A stretch of DNA of 64,000 bases from Paenibacillus silvestris (GCF_009882985.1 NZ_WTUZ01000036.1:94041-158040); one strand, 5' to 3'; shown: positions 43,862-53,219, numbered from the stretch's first letter. A program made the numbers and translations. The notes: generated by a model not told the origin, from the sequence alone.

Positions 43862-44689
43862 TTACTCCCACTGGTAATTCGCTCGTTCAAGCAGCTGCTT
43901 GAGCGCGCGTACCGCAGTGACAACGCGTTTAGGATTGCTGGCGTGAGGCATGTAATGCTGCAGATGCGGCTCTACAGACAGAAATCCGTCATACCCTCTC
44001 TCTTTTAAAGTGAGCAGTAAGGCATCAATTTCTCCGTCTCCCGCTCCGGCAGGAACAAATTGTTTCGGTTCGAACGTTGCATCCTTGATGTGAATGTAAT
44101 CAGTATAGGCTTTTAACCTCGGATAAGCGTCCTGCATCGGTTTAATATCGTTCTTAACGAAATTGCCCGGGTCGAAAGCCATACGCAGAGAATCGGATGC
44201 ACAGTGCTGCAAAATTTCTAAACACCGATCATCTGTAGTTCCGTACAAATCATTATCATTCTCAAGAATGAGAACGACGTTATTCTGTTCAGCGATTTCC
44301 GTCAATTGCTTCATTCTACGCAGCACTTCGTCTCTGGAAGTATCCAGGTTCGCATTCTCCGGCGGATGATAGGAAAATATACGAATATACGGAGTTCCTA
44401 ACGCATGAGCAGCCTGAATCGCCCGCTGGATGGATTGCAATTGAGGACCGAAGTCATCCGCAACCGGATATTTGCCAATCGGTGAAGCAATGGAAGACAC
44501 TTGGAAACCACGTTGATCCAGTGTTTGACGGATGGCAGCGAGCTCCCCATCATCCAGCGCCAGAACATTTTTGCCCCACACATTCCGAAGTTCAATATGC
44601 GAGATCCCCTCTTGCTGCAGCACATCTAACTGCTCTTCCAAATCCTGTGAGATTTCATCGGCGAAACAAGTGATTTTAGCTTTAAGCAT
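43862..44689 (-). CDS. Sugar phosphate isomerase/epimerase (AP-endonuclease-2 fold)
   Basis: A 275-residue TIM-barrel protein of the xylose-isomerase-like family. Metal-binding residues typical of the fold are visible in ILENDNDLYG (Glu), MAFDPGNFV (Asp), YIHIKDA (His, Asp) and GFLSVEPHLQ (Glu). The second ATG at 44689 is preferred because GGAG lies 8 bases upstream; the first ATG is only 2 bases from it. It follows a Gfo/Idh/MocA gene by 17 bases. Such pairs often convert rare sugars or inositol-like compounds by oxidation and epimerisation; the substrate is unknown. Confidence 0.86.
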   Translation of the reverse strand: MLKAKITCFADEISQDLEEQLDVLQQEGISHIELRNVWGKNVLALDDGELAAIRQTLDQRGFQVSSIASPIGKYPVADDFGPQLQSIQRAIQAAHALGTPYIRIFSYHPPENANLDTSRDEVLRRMKQLTEIAEQNNVVLILENDNDLYGTTDDRCLEILQHCASDSLRMAFDPGNFVKNDIKPMQDAYPRLKAYTDYIHIKDATFEPKQFVPAGAGDGEIDALLLTLKERGYDGFLSVEPHLQHYMPHASNPKRVVTAVRALKQLLERANYQWE

Positions 44690-44706
44690 GGCCATCTCTC
44701 CTTTTA

Positions 44707-45900
44707 CTATTTGCTGCTGCCGAAAGAAGCTGACATATCCTCGTGAGCCGTTGAATTCGTAACGACTTGTTTCACAAACGTGGACGATTTGATAAGTTCA
44801 TCCAAATGAGCTTGAAAAGCATCGCCGTCAATCGGCACCTGGACAGGGCGCTTCTGGAAGGAAGACAGCATAATGCCATTAGCCAGCGTCAAAGAGCCAA
44901 GCCCCTCTGGACCTTCAGCAATCAAGTCTGTTTCCTTGCCTAAGAGGCGGTCGACCAAGCGGCCAGTTACGACATGATGGCCATTAGGAGCATCCTCATC
45001 CACGTCAACTTCCTCCGGTTCAATCTCCCAAGTCGCAAATTTCTGCTCGGTCTCTTTCGTGAACGTAAGCATAGACTGCGGATATTTATAGTGAAGCAGC
45101 TTGCCATTCTCTAGCACGAGTTTGCCAGTATCCCCCACGATTTCCAGGCGATTCGTTCCTGGCAGCTCAGCTGTTGTGACAATTAGATGCCCGATCATCC
45201 CATTTGCATGTTCGAAATAAGCGGTTACCTCATCCTCAACTTCAATATCATGATATTTGCCAATATGCGCATGACCTGAGATCAGCGATGGCAGTCCGAA
45301 CAACCATTGGTACATATCCAGCGTGTGCGGACACTGATTGGTCAGAATGCCGCCGCCCTCACCGGCCCATGTCGCACGCCATCCGCCGCTATTATAGTAG
45401 GACTGCGAGCGAAACCATTTGGTATGAATCCAAGTAGCACGAGTTAGCTGGCCCAGCTCTCCGCTGTCCACGATTTCTTTGAGCTTGGCATAAAAGGGGA
45501 GCGTTCTTTCTTGAAACATGATGGCAAACTGCAGATCAGGATAGGTCTCTTTGGAAGTTTCATAAGCATCAATCATGCGCTTGGCATCATTAACATGAAC
45601 CGCTATCGGTTTCTCGCACATCACATGAATCCCACGCTGGAAGGCTTCAATCGCAATAGTTGGATGATCATAATGGGGAACTGCGATAATGACGACATCC
45701 AGTCCAGACTGATCTAATAAATCTATGGCATTGTAATAAGCCTTAGTCCCATAGGTCTTGGCATTGGAATCTGCTTTTTCTTTATCTACATCACAGACGC
45801 CAACGATCGTTACATTCTCCATCGCACTCAAATATTTCAAATGCGTGTTGCCAATATTGCCAATGCCGACAAGTCCAAATTTAATTTTTTGATTACTCAT
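44707..45900 (-). CDS. Gfo/Idh/MocA-family oxidoreductase
   Basis: A 397-residue dehydrogenase. The Rossmann motif GLVGIGNIG lies at residues 9-17 and the conserved EKPIA segment at about residue 98. The substrate domain includes GGILTNQCPHTLDMYQWLFG, with candidate catalytic His. GGGAGG lies 8 bases before the ATG. It starts the two-gene operon with the TIM-barrel isomerase and is divergent from an AraC-type regulator, which probably controls it. Confidence 0.9.
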   Translation of the reverse strand: MSNQKIKFGLVGIGNIGNTHLKYLSAMENVTIVGVCDVDKEKADSNAKTYGTKAYYNAIDLLDQSGLDVVIIAVPHYDHPTIAIEAFQRGIHVMCEKPIAVHVNDAKRMIDAYETSKETYPDLQFAIMFQERTLPFYAKLKEIVDSGELGQLTRATWIHTKWFRSQSYYNSGGWRATWAGEGGGILTNQCPHTLDMYQWLFGLPSLISGHAHIGKYHDIEVEDEVTAYFEHANGMIGHLIVTTAELPGTNRLEIVGDTGKLVLENGKLLHYKYPQSMLTFTKETEQKFATWEIEPEEVDVDEDAPNGHHVVTGRLVDRLLGKETDLIAEGPEGLGSLTLANGIMLSSFQKRPVQVPIDGDAFQAHLDELIKSSTFVKQVVTNSTAHEDMSASFGSSK

Positions 45901-45966
45901 AGTCGTTCCCTCCCAAATCTATTGAATATCACACTATCATCCTATATCATTACAATTACCACTTCC

Positions 45967-45995
45967 TTGACGAAATTGCCTCAAAAGTGGATAAT
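45967..45995 (+). promoter_or_regulatory. Sigma-A promoter of the AraC-type regulator
   Basis: TTGACG (45967-45972), a 17-bp spacer and GATAAT (45990-45995) form a good promoter about 29 bases before the TTG start. The shared intergenic region would also hold the divergent dehydrogenase promoter. Confidence 0.75.
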
Positions 45996-46023
45996 CTTGC
46001 TCATATCGCGAGGAGGAATTTTC

Positions 46024-46893
46024 TTGCTTACTGATTACTTAGAACAGTTTGATGAACATGTGCAATTTCGCCATGCCATTCGAACCGCTCCCTTCAATGT
46101 TCATTTTCATTTGCATCACGGCTGTGAGATCTTCTTCTTAATTAGAGGCGATGTGAACTATTTCGTTGACAAAACCGTGTATCCCCTGGAATTCGGTGAT
46201 CTTATCATTACGAATGAGCATGAAATTCATAAGCCTGCGCTCACAACGGATAACTTATATGAACGTGTAACGATTGAATTTAACCCAGCTCTGATTGCCC
46301 TCTTTCAAACCGATGCTTTGAAACCGCTTCAATGCTTTTACGATCGGCCTGCTGGTGAAAAAAATAAAATCAAGCTCAGCGAACAACAATCCTCCGCTTT
46401 GCTTGATTTGTTTACGAAATATAATGACATCATCAACCATCCATTTCCAGGGGATTCCCTCATTAAACTTGGTTGTTTGATGGAGATTCTTGTGCTGGTT
46501 CATCGCTTCTTTTATACCGACAAAGATAAGGAAAGCGGCATGGATTTGCCGAAAAGATTGAGTCCTATTCTTACCTATCTTGATCAACATCTTACGGAAG
46601 ATTTGACACTCGAACGGCTAGAGAAAATGTTTTTTATCAGCAAATATCATTTAAGCAGACTTTTCAAAAAACATACGGGCAGTACGATCCATGAATACAT
46701 CATCTACAAACGAATTGCGCTTGCCAAGAAAATGCTAACAGATGGTTACAACGTTACAGAGGCCTGCATGGGCTCAGGGTTTAATGATTATACTGGCTTC
46801 CTGCGCATGTTTAAGAAAAAGGTAGGCGTGCTGCCCAAATATTATGCAAGCAAACAAGCAAGCGCTCAGATGAGCTTGTCAACTTCCAAATGA
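46024..46893 (+). CDS. AraC-family transcriptional regulator (cupin + HTH)
   Basis: A 289-residue one-component regulator. The N-terminal cupin (about residues 15-95) has FNVHFHLHHGCEIFFLIRG and a FGDLIITNEHEIH segment for ligand sensing. The C-terminal AraC double HTH spans about 185-280 with YHLSRLFKKHTGSTIHEYI and the end motif VGVLPKYY. The start is TTG at 46024, supported by GGAGG 7 bases upstream; the open frame extends 61 codons further into the dehydrogenase region and is discarded. It is divergent from the dehydrogenase-isomerase operon and likely regulates it in response to its sugar. Confidence 0.88.
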   Translation: MLTDYLEQFDEHVQFRHAIRTAPFNVHFHLHHGCEIFFLIRGDVNYFVDKTVYPLEFGDLIITNEHEIHKPALTTDNLYERVTIEFNPALIALFQTDALKPLQCFYDRPAGEKNKIKLSEQQSSALLDLFTKYNDIINHPFPGDSLIKLGCLMEILVLVHRFFYTDKDKESGMDLPKRLSPILTYLDQHLTEDLTLERLEKMFFISKYHLSRLFKKHTGSTIHEYIIYKRIALAKKMLTDGYNVTEACMGSGFNDYTGFLRMFKKKVGVLPKYYASKQASAQMSLSTSK

Positions 46894-46921
46894 CAACCTG
46901 CCTTACCTGAATGAATGGGGC

Positions 46922-48325
46922 TTATTTTCCGCCCACAGGCTCAATCAAGCGGTGTTTATACCATTTTTCCCCGTAATACCGCCAGAGGAAAACGGCCCCG
47001 CGAACGCCCCATTCCAATTGCATAGCCGCCCAAACCCCGATCACTCCGAAACCTAGGGTGATGCCAAACACATAGCCGAGCACGACTCGGAACAACCACA
47101 TCGTTAGCATCGAAGAGATGGAGGTGAACCGCGAATCCCCTGCAGCTCGCAATGCCCCAGGCAGCAGAAAACTGATCGACCATAGAGGGATCTGAGCTAA
47201 GAGATTAACCACCATAATGAGATACAGATCGTCCATAATTTCTGCTGGCGGGCTGAACAGTCCTACTAGCGGTTTGAAGAACGGGAGCAAAAGCAGCCCC
47301 ATCAACAAAAGCGAGCCGGACGACAGCCACAGAAACGAGCGCGTAAATTTGCGGGCATCCTGAATATTGCGCCTTCCGATACATTGCCCGACTACCGTGA
47401 TTAACGCAGTAGACAATGCGATCGAAGGGATTTGTAACAGCATAGCAATTACCGAGCTGATAGCATTAGTTGCAATCGCATAGGTGCCCAGGCTCACGAT
47501 ATAGATTTGGGTTAACATTTTTCCCCCGTTAAAAAATAACTGCTCCGCTGCAAAAGGCAGCCCAATGAACATGATTTTCTTAATCATGGAGAAATTCCAG
47601 TCGAGCACATCCTTAAGGCGAATTCGCAAGCTGGCATCCATTCGCAGCAGGTAGAATAATGCGCAACCTGCCGCCAAATAACGGGATATATTCACGGCTA
47701 CGCTCAACCCTACAACCCCCATGTCCAGATAATGGACAAAAACAACATTGAGCAGCACGTAGGTGAGGTTCATGATCAAGGACAGCATCAAGGTCACTCT
47801 CGTCCTGCCGATCCCTCTAAGAGCTCCGTTGACCGCTTCTTTGATCGCGATTCCCGTGTAGGATAGGACGCTCCCTACCAAATACGTGCCGGCATGGGAG
47901 AACACCTCCGGTTCAGCCGTTCCGAATAATACCTTCAGAATTGGATGATAAAACAGCAGAACCAGCAGGCTAAGTGCTACCGCAACCAGCGTAACCGCAG
48001 AAAGCGAGCTTGCTGCTGCTTTGGAAACCATTGTATCGTTGCCGCTTCCTTTATACTGTGCCACCACGACTGTACCACCGGTCGCCAAGGCGACAAATAC
48101 GTTAACCAAGAAGAGATTAAGCGAATCGACCATGCTTACGGCGCTGATCGCCGCCACGCCCGATGAACTAATCATCGCAGTGTTCACTAAGCTTAGCCCG
48201 ACAAGGAAGGCTTGGTCGATGAGGATTGGGAGAAACAACGAGATGACCTGACGATAATCAATCGATTCTCCAGATAAATATTTGTTCAAAATAGCATGGC
48301 AATAAGACTTGTATCGCGCCATCAT
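46922..48325 (-). CDS. MATE-family efflux transporter
   Basis: A 467-residue polytopic membrane protein with about 12 helices arranged as two similar halves, as in NorM/DinF-type MATE pumps that expel cationic or other small molecules using Na+ or H+. Typical segments are ALRGIGRTRVTLMLSL in the first half and GALRAAGDSRFTSISS in the second. The ribosome-binding site GGGAAGTGA is moderate. It is convergent with the AraC-type gene (28-base gap, no clear terminator). A leader of about 157 bases precedes its start. Confidence 0.9.
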   Translation of the reverse strand: MMARYKSYCHAILNKYLSGESIDYRQVISLFLPILIDQAFLVGLSLVNTAMISSSGVAAISAVSMVDSLNLFLVNVFVALATGGTVVVAQYKGSGNDTMVSKAAASSLSAVTLVAVALSLLVLLFYHPILKVLFGTAEPEVFSHAGTYLVGSVLSYTGIAIKEAVNGALRGIGRTRVTLMLSLIMNLTYVLLNVVFVHYLDMGVVGLSVAVNISRYLAAGCALFYLLRMDASLRIRLKDVLDWNFSMIKKIMFIGLPFAAEQLFFNGGKMLTQIYIVSLGTYAIATNAISSVIAMLLQIPSIALSTALITVVGQCIGRRNIQDARKFTRSFLWLSSGSLLLMGLLLLPFFKPLVGLFSPPAEIMDDLYLIMVVNLLAQIPLWSISFLLPGALRAAGDSRFTSISSMLTMWLFRVVLGYVFGITLGFGVIGVWAAMQLEWGVRGAVFLWRYYGEKWYKHRLIEPVGGK

Positions 48326-48621
48326 GCTAATGATTCACTTCCCATCCGAAAATGTCCGCAGTCCCCAGTATGCTGATTCGAATTTCCTTAGATGATTCGA
48401 GGTGCTGAGATCAGGTGCGGCCGTTCAATGAACATTCAAACAACATGCTGCCCGCATGTCCTTTCCGTGCGAACCTTAGTCGATAATTCATTATAGCAAA
48501 TTTTACGAGTGATCCATTGCCATTTATTGGATGTATGTAATTTTTTACGTAAGCAGCGATCCGAACGACTGTCTACAAATGCTTATATGTCCCCTATTTT
48601 CCTGTGGAATTGACGAAATAG
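48326..48621 (-). other. Leader and promoter region of MATE gene
   Basis: This gene-free stretch holds the MATE promoter and a long leader. A -10 TATAAT with extended TGC lies at 48490-48495 on the minus strand, so transcripts would begin near 48482 and carry about 157 untranslated bases. The leader contains a CATGC/GCATG stem but no riboswitch I recognise. The remainder shows nothing clear. Confidence 0.45.
48490..48495 (-). promoter_or_regulatory. Extended -10 of MATE gene
   Basis: TGCTATAAT on the minus strand is a consensus extended -10. No strong -35 is visible. Confidence 0.5.
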
Positions 48622-48635
48622 CGAACTGTAGTTCC
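48622..48635. repeat. GAACTGTAGTTCC-type intergenic repeat copy
   Basis: CGAACTGTAGTTCC preceded by AAATAG is a near-palindromic element. Three related copies occur at 53041-53167. It lies just beyond the GH2 terminator. Confidence 0.55.
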
Positions 48636-48644
48636 CTCCTGCAT

Positions 48645-48682
48645 AAAAAAAATGGAATCACGCTGTGAAAGCCATGACTCCA
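48645..48682 (-). terminator. Terminator of secreted GH2 gene
   Basis: ATGGAATCA (48652-48660) pairs with TGACTCCAT (48674-48682), with one G-T wobble, followed on the minus strand by eight T. It begins 7 bases after the GH2 stop. Confidence 0.82.
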
Positions 48683-48688
48683 TTCTTC

Positions 48689-51600
48689 TTATTGATTCAA
48701 AACCTTCTGTGCCATTTGCGCCAGATCTTCAATGTCCACTTTACCATCGCCATTCAAGTCTGCTGCTCTAGCCACATTCCAATCCGGGCTGCTGCTATTC
48801 TTGCCATAGTGGGTAGCAAGGATCGCCAAATCTCCAATCGAGTATTTGCTATCATGATTCAAGTCGCCGTCGGAGACGTATCCTTTAATCCTCACTGTAA
48901 GCTCGGCAGGTACAGCTTCTGTTTCCGCGCCTTTCTCATCGGCTAAGACGGCTTTGAATACCGAGATATTACCAGAGGAATTAGGAGCACCCTTCGCTTT
49001 GAATTGGAGCGTAACAAGCGGTGTTTCATGCTTGCTTTGATCATCTCCCCCAATGTTCGCAAGTACCATGCGAACGCTGCCATCATGATCATCGACATAA
49101 TGAACAACGGCGATGCCGTCTGCTGCTGAGTCTACATCCTGCAGCTCGAACAAATCTGCTTGATAGTGTAGCGTAACATCTGACCCGTACACCGTGTTTG
49201 TTACACTTGATACACCCAGATTTACAGCAAATGTCGAGCCTTCATTGACTAGACTAGCTCCGTCCAATGTCATGCTCGGCTGTACCGCATCTTCCATTTC
49301 AGTTACACGAATGTTATCGAACGTTGTATTAGCCTTGTATGTGCGAAGTCCGATAGCCCCTTCGGTAAAGGTGCTGTCAACCACACTAGCCACAAGCGTG
49401 TCGTTAACATAGACATCAATGTTAGGCCCTTTGGTCACAACCTTTAAGCGATAAACCTTATCTACGCTGATCGGAGGGGCAACTTTATTCGCCAGTTCCG
49501 TCCAATTGTTATTTAGTTTGCCCACTTGAACGCGACCAGCGAGTGTAATACCCGCATAATATCCTTGTAAGTTATCCGTACCGAGGGTCGGATTATTCAC
49601 TCTGAATATGACGCCGGCATTCGCTAAGTTTGGGCTAGTACTCATAGAGATATCCGTTTCGTAAGTGAAATCTTGGAATTTCGTATCCTTTGCCACAGCT
49701 TTGTAACCTTCACCGTTAATCACGGTGTATGCACCGCTAGCTGCGCTCCACTCACCACCGTATGTCGTCCAACCTTCCGCATTCAGATCATCAAATGTAT
49801 CAACAAAAGGCAGAGGATTGTTCGCTTTGTCGCGGAATTGCTTAACGGCTGCATCAAGCGCAGCAATGGCTGCTTTAATACCATCCGCGGTGGTTTGTTC
49901 GTTGTCATACACAGCTTGAGTACTCGCAATGGCTGCTGAGAAAATGTTCACGACTTGCTGCTTGTATTGTCCTGGTCCATCTCCTACAACAGCGTTATCA
50001 CGAATTTGCTTCGCTGCTTGAATGCTTGTCATAAGATCGGACTTATTGCTAGTGCCGATTAATTCCCTATGTGCTGCGGCAACACGAGCAAAGTCAACCT
50101 TCTCCACTTTGCGGTCGTAACTTAATAATCCATTGATCTCGTATTCGACATCCGAGATTTGGGTATATACGGCAGCACTAAGTCCAGGCTGATCTTTCAG
50201 CTTTTTGATCGTATTGATATAACTAATGTACTGATCTGTTAACTCTTCCTTCGTGTTCATGGCTAGTCCCGCATACACGGTCAAAGGACTGAATTCATGC
50301 CCTGGCACACGAAGGCCTACACCACCGTATTCACCAAGCGTTGCTGCCCGATACTCCGAAGGAGTCGGTGACTCAGGTGCCGGATACTTGTGCCAATCCA
50401 GGAAATGGCCTGCCTTGGACTCATTTTCTCCGCCTCCGGCATCATACCACCCGGTAACCCCATTAATGAGGCGAGTCGGATCTGCTTTCAGCGCATGCGC
50501 GATGGCTTCTCTGGTATAATTTCCACCGTTGTCGAATTGACCCCAGCCTTCATTAAAGACAATATAGACAATAATGGAAGGCGAGTTCTGCAATTGCTTG
50601 ATCATTTCATCAAATTCTTTATAATATTGCGGCTGAGCGGATACATCTCTGCTTGTTCCACTTGGCATGTCCTGCCAAACAAGAAGTCCCAATTTATCTG
50701 CCCAGTAATACCAGCGCGCTGGTTCAATCTTAATATGTTTGCGGATCATGTTCATATCCATCCGCTTCTCAGCTTCAATATCAAATTTCAATGCATCGTC
50801 TGTTGGCGCTGTATAAAGGCCATCCGGCCAGTATCCTTGATCCAAAGTTCCCATCTGGAAGACGAATTTCCCGTTCAGCATAGGACGCTGAATGCCGTCG
50901 ACTTTGCCCAGCTTCACTTCTCTCATACCGAAGTAACTGTCTATTTTATCGACGATCGTTGCGCCATCTTTCAAGGATACTTTTAAATCGTAAAGGAATG
51001 GATCATCTGGTGTCCACCATCTCGCATCCGGTACTGGAAGCAGCAATTCAGCACCGGCGTTTCCGCTAATGCGACCCACTTCAACACCATCTTTTAGAGC
51101 AACAGCCTCAACTGTTTTTCCTGTTCCGTTTACCGTATCAACAGTCAGCTTCAACTGGCCATTCCAGATATCTGGCACCATGTTCATCCGATCAATGCTC
51201 GCATTAGCGATAGGCTCCAGCCAAACCGTTTGCCAAATACCAGACACTGATGTATACCAAATACCACCCGGTTGAACAACCGTTTGTTTCCCTTTGATTT
51301 GATCCCCTTGCGTATCCGTATAATCGAGGACATGCACGATCAATTCATTTTCGCCCGGTTTCAATTGGTCGGTTATATCGAAGCTGAATGACGTGTATCC
51401 ACCTTTATGGCTGCCTACCTTTGTTCCGTTCACATACACGTCTGTTTCGTAATCCACTGCGCCAAAATTCAATTTCACGTGTTGGCCATTCCAATTTTGC
51501 GGCACCGTGAAACTCCGCTTATACCACATAAGCTGCTCTTGGCGCTGAATGCCTGAAAGCCTGGATTCCACGGCAAACGGTACCGTGATATCTTCTTTAA

Positions 51601-52645
51601 GCTTTTGACCTGTTGGCAGTGAGTCTCCTAGTTTGGCTGCTTGGAATTCCCACTTTCCATTCAGGTTCAACCACTGCTCACGAACCATCTGCGGTCTTGG
51701 ATAATCCGGCAAAGGATGATTCGCATCGACTTGACTTGCCCATGGCGTTTCGATCTGATATGTGGAGTAATTTTTGATTGCCAAATAGAAATCCTTGACC
51801 GGCTTGCTGCTTGCAGCATACACTAGGGCGCCGCCACCTGTGTATCCTATATTCGCCATAGGAGCATCTTGATAATACATAGGATAATCAAACTCTATTT
51901 GGATCGTTTTCGGATCGCCAGACTTGAGAACTGCTGATTTAATCGGCCAATCCTTCCCTAGAACATTAGCTGAAAGCTGCTGCCTTGCGTTACTGCCCAG
52001 CTCCGCAAGTGCCTCTGCGAATGTGAATTCGGCATGCAGCCCATCAGGCAGAACTGATCCACTGACCGGACCACTATTTTCAAAATCTGCAGGCAGCGTA
52101 AAGGCTGTCGCAGGTACGATTTGCTTCGGTACACTTGGGCTGCCCCAACGCAAAAACAAATTGGAGCCACCGTCATTCTCGAAATACTCCACTTTGATGT
52201 CATATTTCTGCCCGGCTGCCAGGGCAATTGCACTGCTTGTTTGTTCCTTATCCCAATCAGCGACCCAGTGATCGATGATTAATTTATTATCGATCCACAG
52301 TCTGAAACCATTATCGCCAGTCATCCAGAACGTGTAATTTTCAGAGAATTCTGGTGTGATCTGTCCTGTCCATCTCACATTCACATGATTGTTCTGTCCA
52401 ACCAATGCCGTGAATGCTCCTTCCAATGAACTAAAATTAATATATGGATCGACCACCGTCGTTACCAAGTCTTCAAACCTAAACTCACCCGGTCCGGAGT
52501 TCTTGTAATAGTCTGCTTTTAATCCATAATTCGTTGCATTGGGGTCGGAATCTGCCGCATGGCTTTTGGACAAGCTATACGGAAGAATGAGGCAGATGAG
52601 CATTGAAAAGATAAATAGCTGCACAATCCTTTTGGTCGTTTTCAT
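48689..52645 (-). CDS. Secreted GH2 glycosidase with PA14, FIVAR, cohesin and dockerin
   Basis: A 1318-residue secreted enzyme. Signal peptide 1-31; PA14 carbohydrate-binding domain about 39-183; beta domain 190-310; GH2 sugar-binding, Ig and TIM-barrel domains about 315-860. The acid/base is Glu699 in VFNEGWGQ and the nucleophile Glu772 in TLGEYGG. Then FIVAR about 868-940, a LamG/DUF1080-like domain 943-1116, a cohesin-like domain 1123-1254 and a C-terminal dockerin 1259-1314 with two good calcium loops (DLNHDSKYSIGD and DLNGDGKVDIED). Activity may be beta-galactosidase, glucuronidase or arabinopyranosidase-like. The ATG at 52645 has GGAG 10 bases upstream. Its own promoter and terminator are likely. 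Confidence 0.88.
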   Translation of the reverse strand: MKTTKRIVQLFIFSMLICLILPYSLSKSHAADSDPNATNYGLKADYYKNSGPGEFRFEDLVTTVVDPYINFSSLEGAFTALVGQNNHVNVRWTGQITPEFSENYTFWMTGDNGFRLWIDNKLIIDHWVADWDKEQTSSAIALAAGQKYDIKVEYFENDGGSNLFLRWGSPSVPKQIVPATAFTLPADFENSGPVSGSVLPDGLHAEFTFAEALAELGSNARQQLSANVLGKDWPIKSAVLKSGDPKTIQIEFDYPMYYQDAPMANIGYTGGGALVYAASSKPVKDFYLAIKNYSTYQIETPWASQVDANHPLPDYPRPQMVREQWLNLNGKWEFQAAKLGDSLPTGQKLKEDITVPFAVESRLSGIQRQEQLMWYKRSFTVPQNWNGQHVKLNFGAVDYETDVYVNGTKVGSHKGGYTSFSFDITDQLKPGENELIVHVLDYTDTQGDQIKGKQTVVQPGGIWYTSVSGIWQTVWLEPIANASIDRMNMVPDIWNGQLKLTVDTVNGTGKTVEAVALKDGVEVGRISGNAGAELLLPVPDARWWTPDDPFLYDLKVSLKDGATIVDKIDSYFGMREVKLGKVDGIQRPMLNGKFVFQMGTLDQGYWPDGLYTAPTDDALKFDIEAEKRMDMNMIRKHIKIEPARWYYWADKLGLLVWQDMPSGTSRDVSAQPQYYKEFDEMIKQLQNSPSIIVYIVFNEGWGQFDNGGNYTREAIAHALKADPTRLINGVTGWYDAGGGENESKAGHFLDWHKYPAPESPTPSEYRAATLGEYGGVGLRVPGHEFSPLTVYAGLAMNTKEELTDQYISYINTIKKLKDQPGLSAAVYTQISDVEYEINGLLSYDRKVEKVDFARVAAAHRELIGTSNKSDLMTSIQAAKQIRDNAVVGDGPGQYKQQVVNIFSAAIASTQAVYDNEQTTADGIKAAIAALDAAVKQFRDKANNPLPFVDTFDDLNAEGWTTYGGEWSAASGAYTVINGEGYKAVAKDTKFQDFTYETDISMSTSPNLANAGVIFRVNNPTLGTDNLQGYYAGITLAGRVQVGKLNNNWTELANKVAPPISVDKVYRLKVVTKGPNIDVYVNDTLVASVVDSTFTEGAIGLRTYKANTTFDNIRVTEMEDAVQPSMTLDGASLVNEGSTFAVNLGVSSVTNTVYGSDVTLHYQADLFELQDVDSAADGIAVVHYVDDHDGSVRMVLANIGGDDQSKHETPLVTLQFKAKGAPNSSGNISVFKAVLADEKGAETEAVPAELTVRIKGYVSDGDLNHDSKYSIGDLAILATHYGKNSSSPDWNVARAADLNGDGKVDIEDLAQMAQKVLNQ

Positions 52646-53040
52646 TTGTACAATTCTCCTCTTTTGAAGTACTGGATTCACTGATTATGAAACGAACAGC
52701 ATCTATTTTCTTATTGAAAATACCTCCTCTCGTTTTCAAATTAGCCTTACCCTCAGTCAAAAGTGAGCGCATATCAAGCATATATGTCCCCACATCCATT
52801 TGTATTTACAGATATCAGGCATTTCTTGTAATTTTATGGCAATATATTTCGTGTAGCAGCTCGCCTCACGCGCAACTCAAAAATGCCGCAGCACGAGCGA
52901 TTACTTCCGCTGAGACAGCCTATTTGGTGTTCTCAGTAGCGAGTAGCTACTTTTCATGCATGCGGTGAGATACGGTACGACTTAATCCGAAGGGACTACA
53001 GGGCGCTATTTCTTCGAATCGCCTCCTTTTCCGCTCGAGA
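52646..53040. other. Gene-free spacer upstream of secreted GH2 gene
   Basis: This region must contain the promoter of the secreted GH2 gene, but no clear -35/-10 pair stands out. TTTGAAAACG near 52730 (minus strand) resembles half of a cre site. Frames here have no ribosome-binding sites or recognisable products. An AGGGACTACAGGG element near 52993 resembles the adjoining repeat family. Confidence 0.4.
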
Positions 53041-53167
53041 GGGAACTGTGGTTCGTTATTTGCCCGTTTTCGAAGGGAAAACGGACAAATCGGCAACAAT
53101 AGCGGACCGTAGTTCCGCTTAATCTGAAAATGATGCCTTTTCAGCAAAATAAGGGACTGTAGTTCCG
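53041..53167. repeat. Three near-palindromic intergenic repeats
   Basis: GGGAACTGTGGTTCG (53041-53055), CGGACCGTAGTTCCG (53103-53117) and GGGACTGTAGTTCCG (53153-53167) are variants of one near-palindrome, often flanked by AATA. Spacing is 62 and 50 bp. A fourth copy is at 48622. The function is unknown. Confidence 0.6.
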
Positions 53168-53169
53168 TT

Positions 53170-53219
53170 CCTGCCCTGTCCTGTCCTGTCCTGTCCTGCC
53201 CTGCCCTGCCCTGCCTTGC
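53170..53219. repeat. Pentanucleotide tandem repeat (CCTGY)10
   Basis: Ten consecutive 5-bp units, CCTGC/CCTGT with the last CTTGC, followed by further CTGCC and ACCGC short repeats to about 53270. It lies between the lacZ terminator and the repeat cluster and is not in a gene. Such tracts are prone to slippage. Confidence 0.85.

Noticed and set aside
45841..46023. Upstream 61-codon extension of the AraC-type regulator
   Set aside because: It overlaps the divergent dehydrogenase gene and the regulator's own promoter; the TTG at 46024 has GGAGG at good spacing.
50390..50986. Plus-strand 198-codon frame inside the secreted GH2 gene
   Set aside because: Antisense to the GH2 catalytic barrel; no coding evidence.
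53170..53219. CCTGY tandem tract considered as a CRISPR array
   Set aside because: Units are 5 bp with no spacers and there are no cas genes; it is a simple tandem repeat.
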